Assembly: GCA_030737835.1 (NCBI GenBank)
Contig: CM060856.1
Location: 2,514,952-2,578,951, forward strand
Direction: 5' to 3'
DNA from: Acorus gramineus
Taxonomy: Eukaryota > Streptophyta > Magnoliopsida > Acorales > Acoraceae
DNA: 64,000 nucleotides
Positions 12,235 to 24,800 of the stretch are shown here, piece by piece. The notes below the pieces were generated by a model that saw nothing but the letters and a program-made list of their open reading frames with translations, made no database searches and was not told the origin of the DNA. The position numbers and the translations under genes are program-made. The stretch's first letter is position 1. Every line of letters begins with the position of its first letter.

Positions 12235-12822
12235 TCACGTAAAATATGTGGGTGTTAATGATTTTGGTGGTGGAAAGCTATGATGAGAGCCAGTAGAGAA
12301 AGACAGGAAGTGATCACTGTTACCAAATATTTGAGGGGAACTCTGGGACTCCATGTCCTCCGTCTCTTCATCGAAGACAGGTGGAAGGTCTGTTTCCTCG
12401 ATCTCTGCATGAAAGATATGTTGAAGTCTCGCATCCTCAATCTCTTCATCAAAGATAGGTGGAAAGTTCTCCTCTTCAATCTCTTCATCTTCATCGAAGA
12501 TAGGTTTTGCCTCTTCAATCTCTTCATCTTCATCTTCATTGAAGATAGATGGACGGATCGTCTCTTCGAACGGATTATCGAAATCACCATCAATAGAATC
12601 ATCCGCTTCAGATCGTGCGGTTTGAGATCGTGGAGCTGGCGATCCAGGTCGTTGAGTTAGAGATCGCTCATGGCGTTGCATAAACGCCATCATCACCTCC
12701 ATCTGTCTTGTAAGTACTTCAATTTTTTTATCCATGCTCCTGTTAGCTGTTGCGATGGCCTGCTGGTGCTCTTCACGATCATAAACGTCGCTAAGAGGAC
12801 GTCTTCTCGGTGGCATGTTCAC
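12235..12822 (-). mobile_element. gag-like region with an acidic repeat tail
   Basis: A minus-strand frame of 195 codons starts MNMPPRRRPLSD. It continues with a helical stretch rich in Gln and Met, typical of the N-terminal part of plant gypsy gag, then with an acidic part in which the motif (P)xFDEExEE recurs about six times. No zinc knuckle or pol follows. A capsid-related origin is inferred from the start and from its position just inside the primer-binding site. Confidence 0.6.
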
Positions 12823-12892
12823 TCCTTTTCTTTTTCTTTTTTCTTTTTGGATAAATGAGATGGATCACAGTTTACCTCGATGGATCGATGAG

Positions 12893-12904
12893 GCTCTAAT
12901 ACCA
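12893..12904 (-). other. Primer-binding site, tRNA-iMet type
   Basis: On the minus strand the sequence just inside LTR copy 3 reads TGGTATTAGAGC. This is one base from the tRNA-iMet-complementary TGGTATCAGAGC of the larger gypsy elements here. Confidence 0.75.
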
Positions 12905-12906
12905 AC

Positions 12907-13501
12907 TGATGTAGCGTACAAATACGCTCTTCTGCTACTTCGATCGACGATGCGAATTCGCAGTTGATTCTTTACGAGAAGAATGCCAGGGGCGTTGGGC
13001 TTGAATGACCTGTTGATTTATGACAAAATACCAGATGATTGGGAACTCTATGTACATATTAATCCTCCTAGGATAATAAAATACAGTAGATAAAATAAAC
13101 AAACTTTAATAATCAGTAATCTGAATTCATAATATGATTTACAAGTCTATTTATAGGGTAGAGAATCCTTAACAAATTAGGATCTTAACTGCTTATCTAA
13201 ATTTGTTAAATAGAATTTTAACAGATTTTTTAAATCTAAAAATCACAAAGAAATTCATATCTAATCCTAACTAATAAATCACAAACAAACTTCATATCTA
13301 TCCTAACTAATATTCAAATTCGAATTCAAATAATTATTTGAAATTCAAATATAAATATAGTAACTAAAACAAATAAAATAAATCCTAACAAACTCTAAAA
13401 CTACCAAAAATAGTAAAAATAATAAAAATTGTAAATCATCTATAATTTTCCATTTGATGGTCCTCAATGCCAATCAAACGGTCCACGATCGTGTTGCATC
13501 A
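12907..13501 (-). repeat. LTR copy 3 (5' LTR)
   Basis: Begins TGATGTAGCG and ends GTGTTGCATCA in plus orientation. The primer-binding site lies on its internal side, making it the 5' LTR of the minus-strand element. Confidence 0.85.
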
Positions 13502-13778
13502 ATATGCATGTATGTTTGTTATGTTGTCATTGTTGTCTAGTAGTCTATATTTTAGCCTTCTTAATACATGACGTATATGTGTTATTATGTGTGTGATCAT
13601 GAAATTTATATATATGTTAACCTTTCATAACAGGAATCTCATAGTTCCAATTGTTATATTATTGCATTCACCAACTTTCATGTTGACCATGGTTTCCCAG
13701 ATGAGAAGAAATGTACTCAATGTTAAGTGGTTGATTAATGTGAGTGTGCATGTGTTTTGCTAATTCCACTTTGCAATG

Positions 13779-16700
13779 TTGTTATATATGTGTCACTTTT
13801 TAGCCTTCTGGTAACCATTGGAGCATTCTGGCAGTTTTTGAGTTTTTTCGTTTTTCGATCGGAACCGCTAAAATTTTGGACTGTTAGCTATCGTCCTGTG
13901 TTTGAGGACTCCGATTGAAAATCTTGTCCTGGTGCCATTTTAAGCCACTCACGAAAATTTCATCGAATTCCGGTACGTTTCAGAATTTCACAGTTCCGGG
14001 GCGTATCCGGGTTTTGACCGAGCAAGAAGTCATTGGGAGAGTTGACTCGGTCAAAGTGGGCCCATGACTTGGTCAACCCTTTTTGTTTTTTTGTGTGGTT
14101 GAGTTAACCTAAGTCAAAACTCACTTAAATCTAATTAATCAAGCCTTAACCCTAGTTAACCCTAATTAAAGTTGAGTTGACTTATTTAAGTGGGTAGCAA
14201 AAGTTGCTCTCCACTATTCATCATCTTCTCAAATGGTTTTTCTCTGTCCCCCTCTCTCTTTTTCTTGATTTTGAGCTACCTAGAGGGCTTGAAACTCAAA
14301 ACACAAAGAATAAAAAGGTTAGATCCCATCCCGATCTATCTACCGGTAGTTTCGGATTCGAATTCCGGTGTGTTTAGCCCCTCCTCACCCCTCTTTTCTC
14401 CTTAGATTTCAGCCCCATTGAAGGTGGGAAGAGGCCTTGGTGGTGGAAGGCTTTGGGGAGGCGTTTCGGTGCACGAAGAGCTCCCGGTTCCCTTCTCTTC
14501 CTCTCCTTTCCTTGGGTAAGGCTTCTTTCCTTCCTTTTCTTGTTTAGATGTATGTTAGGGGATGTTTTTGAGTTTGTGGTGGCGGATGGTGGCTGTGGGT
14601 GGTGGTTAAGGGCGGTCGGAGGCCATTGGTGGCCGGATAGAGGAGGTAGGGTGGCTCGGGCAGGGTGGTTGTCAGTCCCGGGCAGGATGGCAGCACAGGC
14701 AGGAGCACTGGCAGCATAGGCGCAGCAGCGGAGCAGTTGGCAGGGCGCGAGCGCACGTACGCGCGGGCGTGCGCTCGGGTGGAGCTGGAGGGCGTGTGCT
14801 GGGCGCGTGTGCTGGGCGCTGGGCGGTGTGCTGGGCTGGGCGCTGGTGCGGGTGCTGGGCGCTGGGGGCACTGGGCGCTGGGAACCGTGCGGGAGCGTGC
14901 GCGCGGAGCGCTGCGTAGAGGCGCAGGCGGCTGTGCGCGCGCGGTGGGCGAGCCGGTGGTGCGCGCAGGGTGCGCGCGGAGCGAGTCGATGGCGCGCTGG
15001 GCGAGCGGTGGTGCGCGCGGGGTGCGCGCGGGCGAGGCGCTGGGCGAGGGGTGCGGTGTGCGCGCGGGCTGCTGCGCTGGGGCGCAGTGGGAGCGCGGTG
15101 CACCCGGGTGGCTCGGCAGCATGTCCAGGCGTGCGGGCAGGGGCCGGCGGTGCGCCTGGGTGCGCGGGCTGAGGCGCGGCGATGCATCCGAGGGCGGGTG
15201 GCTGTGCGGGTGGTTGCCGGGGGTTCGGGAGTGAGTCGGGGTGCTCGGGCTCGCGTGCGTACAGGCCGTATGTACGCTTGTCCGAGTGTTGGGTATTTTT
15301 AGAGTATTTTTGTGTATTTTGTGGTATTTTGTGTATTTTACTCACCTAGTTGTTACCCTGTCTTGCAGATCTTGACGGACGGTCGCGCGACGGCCCGGTT
15401 ACCGGTGAGTGGGACAACCCAACCCAGTTGGGAGGCGTTATATGCACTTGGGCGTATACCGTCCTCCCCTGGGGCACATAGTTAATATTAACTGATTAAT
15501 ATGTAATCTGTGCGAGCATGATTAGTGTGTAGAATGCATGCCACCCTAGACTTGTATGTTAGGGACTTGCACCCTTAGGATATGTGTAAGAGCCGTGCAT
15601 CCTGTCACCTTGTAATCATGCTAGGAAAGCCTCGACCTATGCATGCGTCCTATTAGTTTGATTTATTTAATTAAATGCAAGCTTATGATATTGTTAGCAT
15701 GCCTTAGGGAATATAAGGGGGCCTTGCGAGGTAAACATTGAGACCCGGGCTAGGGTACTCCGTGTTCCTTGTTTGGTTGGCGGGATGTCCTATATCGGGA
15801 CCTCAGGTTGCCCTCCCAAGGTTTCTTTTCCCTATTATTATTATATATATTTCCCCGCATCTTGGTTATGCGCGCTGGAGGAATTCTGAAGAATTCAAGA
15901 CATTAGAGTTTGAGATGTGTTGTCGGCGGATCCGAGTGGATCATATGCGATGGATAGGCTGTTCTGTTCCCTTCGTTGGATCCGTGTAGATACTACCCCG
16001 GCGTTAGAAAGGCTGTCCCGTGCAGGGGCTCCCATCAGTAGGCACCTCCTGATTTGGGACGGACTGTGCTGAATGTGGGAGTGGCCAAACGGCCTACGGA
16101 GTGGGGAGAGACTATCGGTGGACCAAGGGTGACCAACAGCCTAGTCAGTCCCAAGAGCCTATGTCACCTATTGAGGGGTGAGGGTGAGGGTGTGGTGGGC
16201 CGGCGATGTGGCGACCCACAGGATTGTGTAAGGATGATTATCAGCCTATTAAGTCCCAATATCCTTTGTCACCTATTGAGGGGTGAGGGTGAGGGTGAGG
16301 GTGTGGTGGTTCGGCGATGTAACGAACCCCCGGATTTGTGTTGTTTATGCCATTTTGAGGCTAGTGACTTGATTAAATGTGGTTAATATAAACTGTGATG
16401 CATGGGTTGTGCTATTCACTGAGCGTGTGGCTCACCCCTCGCATAATATTTTTCTCCAGTGATTACCGAGGCGGACTTGAAGGAGGAGCTTCCCGAGCGA
16501 CTGCACCAGTAGCGGAGTAGCGCCACGTCCCTCGAGTTTTGAGGCCATCAGCATCCTTCCTTTTATTGTATGTATATATTCTGTGCTTGGGCACCCAGTT
16601 GGATTGTATTTTGATGTATTATGTATATTGGCTCTCACAGGACAGATGATTGTGTATCGAGTCTGTAAAGTGTTGTTGATTTACAGATTCAGTCTTTTTA

Positions 16701-16856
16701 GCTTCCGCTTTCTGTGTATACATCATGTCAGCCCTTTTGTTGTCTGTGTTGTCTTTTTAGCTATTGTTTATGGTATGCTATTGATCTCCTGTATTGACTG
16801 CTGATATCATGTATACGCTTGCCGCGTCCCGGGGACGGCCGCCCTGGGGCGTGACA
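13779..16856 (+). repeat. 5' LTR of the main gypsy element (3,078 bp)
   Basis: Runs from TGTTATATATGTG to GGGGCGTGACA. A TATA-like TTATTTAAG lies at about 14182. A donor-like GTAAG at 14516 and an acceptor TTGCAG at 15363-15368 bracket the GC-rich block. Two G-run repeat units lie at about 16146-16340. The U5 end carries the palindrome-like CGTCCCGGGGACG. Long open frames on both strands at 14374-15345 are low-complexity artefacts. Confidence 0.93.
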
Positions 16857-16861
16857 AAAGT

Positions 16862-16873
16862 TGGTATCAGAGC
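16862..16873 (+). other. Primer-binding site (tRNA-iMet)
   Basis: TGGTATCAGAGC lies five bases inside the 5' LTR end. It is the standard plant tRNA-iMet-complementary primer site for gypsy elements. Confidence 0.95.
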
Positions 16874-16976
16874 CTGGTCCTGTCAGAGCCAATTGTCTTC
16901 TTTTTCGTAGAGATGAGTCCTAGGATTTCTATATGAGTATTCTGATCCTAGTGTCTGGTTTTCTTAGGTTGCTGAT

Positions 16977-19900
16977 ATGCCTCCTCGCAGAGGACGGCGC
17001 GGACGTGGTCCCTCTCGACCCTTGGAGGTTTCCAGACCTACCAGGGGCGAGGATGCTATTGGTGAGTCCTCAGCCGTGAGGCCAGGACCGGCGCAGGAGC
17101 CTCCTGCCTGGGAGCGCGCGTTTGCGCGGATAGCAGACTTGGTGGAGACGCAGACCAGGGCATTGGAGGCCCAGACCAGAGTATTGGCAGATCAGGCACG
17201 GGAGATTCAGGAGCTGCGGGCGGCCCGCGAGGCAGTTCCGCAGGTCCCCTTGGTGGCAGATCCACCCGTGGTACCCGATGTACCCCCAGTCCCCGTGGTG
17301 GTTCCGGCGGTCAGAGTTCAGGATCCCCAGGAGAGGGAGGTGGTGCTAGAGGCTGCAGCGCGGGTGCAACAGAGTGGCCTCACAGCCTTTTTGAAGCTCC
17401 ACCCTCCCGAGTTCCAGGGTCAGACGGCGGATCCTCTTGCTCCAGAGCGATGGTTGATGGAGGTGGATACGATCTTCTCGACCATGCAGTGCACCGACCG
17501 CCAGCGAGTCTCCCTGGCCACTTTCATGCTGAAGGGCAGCGCCGCCGACTGGTGGGCTACTAGATCAGTGGACATCCCGGAGGGAGTGGAGCAGCTTACA
17601 TGGGGGGTTCCGGAGGTATTTCTTGGAGGAGTACTTCCCATTCTCGACGCGCCAGATAGTGATGCAGGAGTTTGAGCAGCTGACGCAGGGCTCTATGTCT
17701 GTCGCTGACTACTCCACGCGCTTCACGAGGCTGTCCAGATTCGCTCCAGCCTTGGTGATGGACGAGGAGACGCGGTGCCGTCGATTCGAGCTTGGTCTCA
17801 GCAGTGCCATTCGGGTGCACGTCACCTCCCAGGCATTCACGAGGTACTCCGACTTGGTGTCTCGAGCGAAGACAGTCGAGCGAGACCTCGGGATCCTCGT
17901 GAGGGCTTCGACCCCTTCGGCAGACCAGAGGCCACCCAGGAGCCAGGACCAGGGACAGCGCAAGAAGAAGAGGCCCCGCTTTGATCGGTCAGCGGCTGCC
18001 TCTCCTCCAGCAGATGTGGTGCCAGCGCGAGGTCCAGCACCCATCGCAGCAGTGCCAGTCCAGGCGAGGCGACCAGAGACGCGGCGCTGTTATCACTGTC
18101 AGCGCGTCGGGCATATCTTGTATAATTTCCCTGACGCTGGCCGACCCAGAGTGATGCCTCCGCAGCAGCAGCAGCCGTTTCAGCAGCAGCGCCAGCAGCA
18201 GCAGCAGCCTCAGCGCCAGCCGCAGCAGCAGCCTCAGCGTCAGCAGCAGCAGCCACAGGGTGGCCGTGCTGACCAGAGGAGGCAGCCAGCGCAGCCGGCG
18301 AGGCGTGCCCCTGCTCCTCAGCCTCAGTTTGTCCAGGGCCGAGTGGCAGCGCTTTCGGCAGAGGAGGCTCAGGCATCAGGCAGCGTGGTCAGAGGTATTG
18401 TTCAGATCTCCCAGCTTCCTGCATATGTGTTGTTTGATTCCGGAGCCACACACTCGTTCGTGTCTCCCGCTTTCGCGAGACGGATGGGTGTGGCGTCCGC
18501 CCCTTTGGATGCTATCTTGGAGACCGTATTCTCCTCCGTTCTGTGTACCGAGGGTGTACGGTAGAGGTTGCGGAGCATGAGTTTCCAGTGGAGTTGGTGG
18601 AGCTCGCGATGACGGACTTTGATGCCATCCTGGGAATGGATTGGCTTGCAGCTAGTCATGCCAGCATCGACTGCTTTGCCAAGTCGGTGTCGTTCCACCT
18701 TCCGGGTCGGAGGTCCTTCCAGTTCGTGGGCGATCGTGACGTAGCCCCTTTGGGGTTCGTGTCGTCCATGCAGGCGTGGAGACTCCTTCAGGGAGGATGC
18801 GAGGGCTTTCTAGCGTACATTGCTCAGGAGGATGCACCGCTGCAGGCAGATATCAGTCAGACTCCGGTCGTGGCAGAGTATCCCGAGGTTTTCCCCGATG
18901 ATCTTCCGGGATTACCGCCGGATCGCGCGATCGAGTTTGAGATCAATCTGATTCCGGGGACCGAGCCGATTTCGAGAGCTCCGTACCGGATGGCCCCTGC
19001 AGAGCTGAGGGTGCTCAAGGAGCAGTTGGAGGAGTTGCTGGAGAAGGGCTTCGCACGTCCGAGTGTTTCTCCGTGGGGAGCCCCTGTCCTGTTCGTCCGG
19101 AAGAAGGACGGTTCGCTGCGGCTGTGTATTGATTACAGGCAGCTGAACAAACGGACAGTGAAGAACAAGTACCCCTTGCCGTGGATCGATGATCTGTTTG
19201 ACCAGCTCCAGGGAGCGCGTGTCTTTTCCAAGATCGATCTCCGTTCGGGGTACTATCAGCTGAAGATCCAGGAGTCAGACATTCCGAAGACGGCCTTTCG
19301 TACCCGGTATGGGCACTACGAGTTCAGAGTACTGCCATTCGGGTTGACGAATGCGCCGGCGGCCTTCATGGATCTGATGAATCGGGTGTTTCGGCCCTTC
19401 CTCGACTCCTTTGTGGTAGTATTCATCGATGACATATTGGTGTACTCGAGGAGTCTTGAGGAGCACGCTCACCATCTTCGCACTGTTTTGGAGACTTTGG
19501 CCAGACATCAGTTGTTCGCCAAGTTCAGCAAGTGCGAGTTCTGGTTGGAGCGTATGGCCTTTCTGGGCCATGTGATTTCCGGCGAGGGCATATCTGTGGA
19601 CCCGGAGAAGACGCTCGCCGTGTCGAATTGGCGTCGACCGTCGAACCCCACAGAGATTCGGAGCTTCCTGGGCTTGGCGGGTTATTACAGGAGGTTTGTC
19701 GAGGGTTTCTCAAAGATAGCCGTTCCTCTTACCCGCCTCACTCGGAAGGATGTCCGGTTCGAGTGGTCCCCGTCTTGCGAGGAGAGCTTCCAGGAGTTGA
19801 AGCGAAGGCTCACCTCAGCGCCAGTTCTTACCCTTCCGTCTGGGAGTGGTGGGTTCACAGTTTACACAGATGCATCGCAGTTGGGTGTGGGTTGCATCCT

Positions 19901-21757
19901 GATGCAGCACGGTAAGGTTGTGGCTTACGCGTCGCGTCAGTTGAAGCCCCATGAGCAGAATTACCCCACCCACGACCTTGAGTTGGCAGCGATCATCTTT
20001 GCGCTGAAGATGTGGAGGCATTACCTCTATGGTGAGGAGTTCGAGCTCTTTACTGATCATAAGAGCTTGACATATTTGCAGTCCCAGCCGGAGCTCAACA
20101 TGCGTCAGAGACGTTGGGTTGAGTTCCTGACGGACTATGATTGTGACATCGCTTACCATCCGGGTAAGGCGAATGTCGTGGCAGACGCTCTCAGTAGGCA
20201 GCCCTTGGGCATGGCCGCCCACATGGCTGTCCGTCGTTGGAGGCTTCTGGAGGAGGCCGCTTGCTGGATTAGCGTTCGAGAGACTCCTGCTGGTGGCTTT
20301 TTGGCCAGGCTAGTGGTGCAGCCAGTCCTTCTCGACGATATCCGCACGGCTCAGGCTCAGGATCCGCATTTTATAGTCCTCTCTGAAGGCGTCGCCCGGG
20401 GCGAGCGTCCGGACTACCAGATTCGCACGGACGGGATCCTGCGGTTCAGAGGCCGAGTATGCATTCCCGACGACGCAGAGCTGAAGCGGAAGATTCTGGA
20501 CGAGGCCCATCGATCGAGGTACACAGTGCATCCTGGTGGCACGAAGATGTACAGGGGCCTTCGTCGGGCTACTGGTGGCGCGGGATGAAGACGGATATTG
20601 CCCGTTTCGTTGCCCGATGCCTAGTATGCCAGCAGGTGAAGTCGGAGCATCAGCGCCCTGCGGGGAAGCTGCAGTCCATTGAGATCCCTCAGTGGAAGTG
20701 GGAGCAGATCACCATGGACTTCGTCTCGGGTTTGCCGAGGTCACGTTCGGGTCGCGATGCCATCTGGGTGATCGTCGACCGGCTGACGAAGTCTGCTCAT
20801 TTCCTCCCCATCTGACTCACCGATTCTCTGGACACCCTGGCGCAGTTGTTCATCTCAGAGATTGTTCGTCTCCATGGCACTCCCGTCAGCATCATTTTTG
20901 ATCGAGACGCGCGTTTTACTTCGAGGTTCTGGCGTAGCCTCCAGCACGCCCTTGGTACGAACCTCCACTTCAGTACAGCGTTTCATCCGCAGACGGACGG
21001 CCAGTCGGAGAGGACGATCCAGACTCTTGAGGACATGCTGCGAGCCTGTGTTCTCAATTTTGGGGGCAGTTGGGAGAGGCACCTTCCGTTGGTGGAGTTT
21101 GCCTACAACAACAGCTACCACTCGAGTATCCGGATGGCTCCTTACGAGGCGCTCTATGGCCGCAGCTGCAGGTCCCCCTTGTGTTGGGACGAGGTCGGAG
21201 AGCGCCAGTTGGAGGGACCAGAGATCGTTCACCAGACCTCAGAGATGGTGAAGACGATTCGCGAGCGTATCCGAGTCGCTCAGAGTCGTCAGAAGTGCTA
21301 TGCCGACCGTCGTCGCCGTGACCTCACCTTCGAGGTCGGTGACCATGTCTTCTTGAAGGTGTCCCCGATGAAGGGCATCTTCCGTTTTGGCGTGCGGGGC
21401 AAGCTGAGTCCGCGTTTCATTGGGCCGTTCCTCATCCTCGAGCGAGTTGGAGAGGTGGCCTATCGCATAGCTCTGCCCCCACAGTTGGCTCAGGCTCATG
21501 ACGTCTTCCACGTCTCGCAGCTGAGGCGATATGTCCACGATCCTGCTCACATCATCCCGTTCGAGCCGCTCGTCTTCGAGCCGGACTTGTCTTTCGTGGA
21601 GCAGCCGATTGAGATCCTGGACCGCCGCGAGAAGAGGCTCCGCACCAAGACCGTCCAGCTGGTCAAGGTGCGATGGCAGCACCGTTCCGGTGCCGAGGCC
21701 ACTTGGGAGCTCGAGGACGCCATGCGTGACGCGTATCCGCATCTTTTCCCTTCTTAG
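16977..21757 (+). mobile_element. gag-pol region of the Tekay/Del-like element (fossil)
   Basis: Recognisable parts, approximate: gag 16977-18420 with the helical region around WLMEVDTIFSTM and ADWW, a zinc-knuckle region near 18085-18130, and a Gln-rich stretch at about 18155-18265; aspartic protease around [11 protein letters not shown] (about 18430); reverse transcriptase about 18985-19500 with FIDDILVYS near 19423; RNase H about 19850-20210 starting at VYTDAS; integrase about 20480-21340 with FHPQTDGQSE near 20985; chromodomain about 21600-21750 (VKVRWQHRSGAEATWE). The region is broken about four times and is treated as a fossil. Base composition is much GC-richer than the host DNA around it. 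Confidence 0.93.
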
Positions 21758-21792
21758 ATGTTCTTGTATTTATTTTGAGGACAAAATTTCCT

Positions 21793-21805
21793 AAGGGGGG
21801 GAGAA
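21793..21805 (+). other. Polypurine tract before the 3' LTR
   Basis: AAGGGGGGGAGAA lies directly before the TG of the 3' LTR, shortly after the end of the chromodomain. This is the normal site of plus-strand priming. Confidence 0.9.
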
Positions 21806-24800
21806 TGTTATATATGTGTCACTTTTTGGCCTGCTGGTAACCATTGGAGCATTTTGGCAGTTTTTGAGTTTTTTTTTCGTTTTTCGATCGGAACCGCTAA
21901 AATTTTGGACTGTTAGCTATCGTCCTGAGCTAGAGGACTCCGATTGAAAATCTAACTGCATATTATGTGTCCTGGTGCCATTCTAAGCCACTCATGAAAT
22001 TTTCATCGAATTCCGGTACGTTTCAGAATTTCACAGTTCCGCGGCGTATCCGGGTTTTGACCGAACGAGAAGTCATTGGGAGAGTTGACTCGGTCAAAGT
22101 GGGCCCATGACTTGGTCAACCACTTTTGTCCTTTTGTGTGGTTGAGTTGACTTAGGTCAAACCCACTTAAAACCCCCCCTTAAGCCCCCCCTAAACCTAA
22201 TTAGGGCTAAACTAATTTGGGGTGTGAGAATAGGTGGGATTGGGGTGGTAATAAAGAAATCCCACGACTTAAACCCCCTATTCATCATCTTCCTCGCGGT
22301 GATTTCTCTCTCCCCCTCTCTCAAAAACAAGCTTTTGAGCCCCCTAGAGTCCTCAAACCCAAAAACCTAAAGCATAGAAAGTGTAGATCCGGTCCCGATC
22401 TACACCCCGGTGCTTTCAAATCCGGATTCCGGCCTACCTAGCCCCTTCTTCCGCCCTCTCTTCTCCTCAGATCTGAGCCATTTCGGAGGTGGGAATAGGT
22501 CTTGGTGGTAGAGACCTTTGGGGAAGCGTTTCGGTGCGCGGAGAGCAACCGGACATCCCTTCCTCCCCTTGGTAAGCTCTTTTTCCTCTTCTTTTTGGCT
22601 TAGATGCTTGTTAGGAGGGGGGTTTTGAGGTTGGGTGGTGGTCGGCGGCTGTGGGTGGCTGTCGGAGGTGGTTGGGGGCGGTCGGAGGCCGTTGGTGGCC
22701 GATGGGTAGTGGTGGAGGTGCTCGGGCAGGGTGGATGGGTGGTCTCGGGCAGCAGGCAGCACAGGCGCAGCAGGCGGAGCAGCTGGCAGGGCGCGCGCGT
22801 GCGTGCGCGCGGGCGTGCGCTCGGGTGGAGCTGGAGGCCAGCAGGACATGCGGGTGCTGGGCGTTGGGCGTGCTGGGCATGCGGGTGCTGGGCGTGCGGG
22901 CGCTGGGCGTGCTGGGCGCTGGGCGATGCTCGGTGCTGGTCGAGTAGGCGCTGCGTGCAGGGCGTCGTGCGGGGTGCCCGCGGAGCGCTACGCAGGGGCG
23001 CAGGCACGCTGTGCGCGCGCGCGGCGAGTCGGTGGAGTGCTGGGCGAGCCCGTGGTGGGCGCGGGGGTGCGCGCGGAGCGCGGCGAGGTAGCGGAGGTGC
23101 GCGCAGGGCGAGGCGCTGGGCGCGTGGGGGGTGCGGTGTGCTCGCGGGCCAGCGTGGGCCGTGCGGGTCCGCGCGGGCTGCTGCGATGGGGCGCAGTGGG
23201 CGCGCGGTGCATCCGGGAGGCTCGGCGGCGTGTCCAGGCGGCAGGCAGGGGCCCGGCGGTGCGCCTAGGTGCACGGGCTGAGGCGCGGCGGTGCATCCGG
23301 GGCTCGGGTGGCCGTGCGGGTTGTTATATATGTGTCACTTTTAGCCTGCTGGTAACCGTTGGAGCGTTCTGGCAATTTTTCATTTTTTTTCGATTTTCGA
23401 TCGGAACCGCTAATTTTTGGACTATTAGCTATCGTCCTGAGTTAGAGGACTCCGATTGGAAATCTAACTGCATATTTGGTGTCCTGGTGCCATTTTAGGC
23501 CTCTCACGAAAATTTCATCGAATTCCGGCAATGTTTCCAGAATTTCACAGTTCCGGGGCGTATCCGGGTTTTTAAGTGAGTTGACTTTATATAAGAGGGG
23601 TGAGAAATGTCTAGCACTATTCATCATCCCTACCAAATGATTTTTCTCTCTCCCCTCTCTCCTTTTCTTTGATTTGAGCCCCCTAGAGTCCTCAAACCCA
23701 AAAACCTAAAGCATAGAAAGTGTAGATCGGGTCCCGATCTACACCCCGGTGCTTTCAAATCCGGATTCCGGCGAGTTTTGCCCCTTCTCCCCCTCTCTTT
23801 TCTCCCCTGTTTTGGGCCATTTCGAAGGCCAAGGGAGATCCCGGCGTTGGAGGCCTTTGGGGAAAGGTTTCGGTGCGCGGAGAGCAACCGAACATCTCTT
23901 CCTCCCCTTGGTAAGCCCTTTTTCCTCTCTTTTCATGCTTAGATGTATGTTAGGAGGGTGGATTTGAGGTTGGGTGGTGGTCGGCGGCGGTGGGTGGCCG
24001 TCGGAGGGCTGTGGGTGGTGGTCGGAGGCCTTGGGGTGGCCGGTGGTTGGTGGTAGAGGAGCTCGACAGGGAGGCTAGCAGTCCCGGGTGAGTTGGCAGC
24101 GGGCGCAGCAGGCAGGCGCACCAGGTGGCCGGGCGCGCGAGTGTGTGCGCGCAGGCGTGCGCGCGGCGTGCGCTCGGGTGGTGCTGCGGGCGTGCTGGGC
24201 GCGCTGGGTAGGGCCGGCAGGGCTAGGCGTGCAGGGTAGGCTGGCTGGGCTGTGCGTGCTAGCAGGCCGGGCAGGCAGGCTAGGCGCGCAGGCGTGCTGG
24301 GTAGGAGGTGCTCGGGCATCAGGCGGGCAATGCCGGGCGTGCAGGCGAGCGGTGCTCAGGCCACTCGACGATGGAACAAGGGTGAGGGTGAGGGTATGGT
24401 GGGCCGGCGTTGAGGCGACCCACTGGATTGTGTAAGGATGATTATCAGCCTATTAAGTCCCAACATCCTTTGTCACCTATTGAGAGGTGAGGGTGAGGGT
24501 GAAGGTATGGTGGTTCGGCGATGGAACGAACCCATGATTTTGTGTTGTTTATGCCACTTGAGGCTAATGGTTTGATTAAATGTGGTTAATATAAACTGTA
24601 TGCATGGGTTGTGCTATTCACTGAGCGTGTGGCTCACCCCTCGCATAATATTTTTCTCCAGTGATCACCGAGGCGGACTTGAAGGAGGAGCTTCCCGAGC
24701 GACAGCACCAGTAGCGGAGTAGCGCCACGTCCCTCGAGTTTTGAGGCCATCAGCATCCTTCTTTTTCATTGTATGTATATATTCTGTGCTTGGGCACCTA

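Larger units (their letters stand above)
10672..13501 (-). mobile_element. Small non-autonomous Ty3/gypsy-type element with three LTRs
   Basis: Three copies of a roughly 600-bp LTR (termini TGATG...CATCA) occur as LTR, 12-bp stub, LTR, 1-kb internal region, LTR. The whole array is flanked by one 5-bp target duplication ATATG (10667-10671 and 13502-13506). The primer-binding site and gag start place the element on the minus strand. The internal region keeps only a gag-like part and no pol, so the element is non-autonomous and broken. The extra LTR most likely came from unequal recombination between LTRs. The LTR copies are very alike by eye, suggesting a fairly recent insertion. Confidence 0.85.

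Noticed and set aside
14374-15345. Open frames over 300 codons on the minus strand and about 190 codons on the plus strand
   Set aside because: Same low-complexity LTR block in another copy; compositional artefacts.
16174-16310. GGGTGAGGGTGAGGG considered as telomere-like repeats
   Set aside because: The plant telomere unit is TTTAGGG. These G-runs belong to the LTR minisatellite.
18543-20588. 681-codon frame with reverse transcriptase and RNase H as a possible domesticated gene
   Set aside because: It sits between matching LTRs with primer site and polypurine tract, so it is simply the element's pol region.
22600-23498. Frames of 224-255 codons on both strands
   Set aside because: GC-rich LTR block within the composite 3' LTR.
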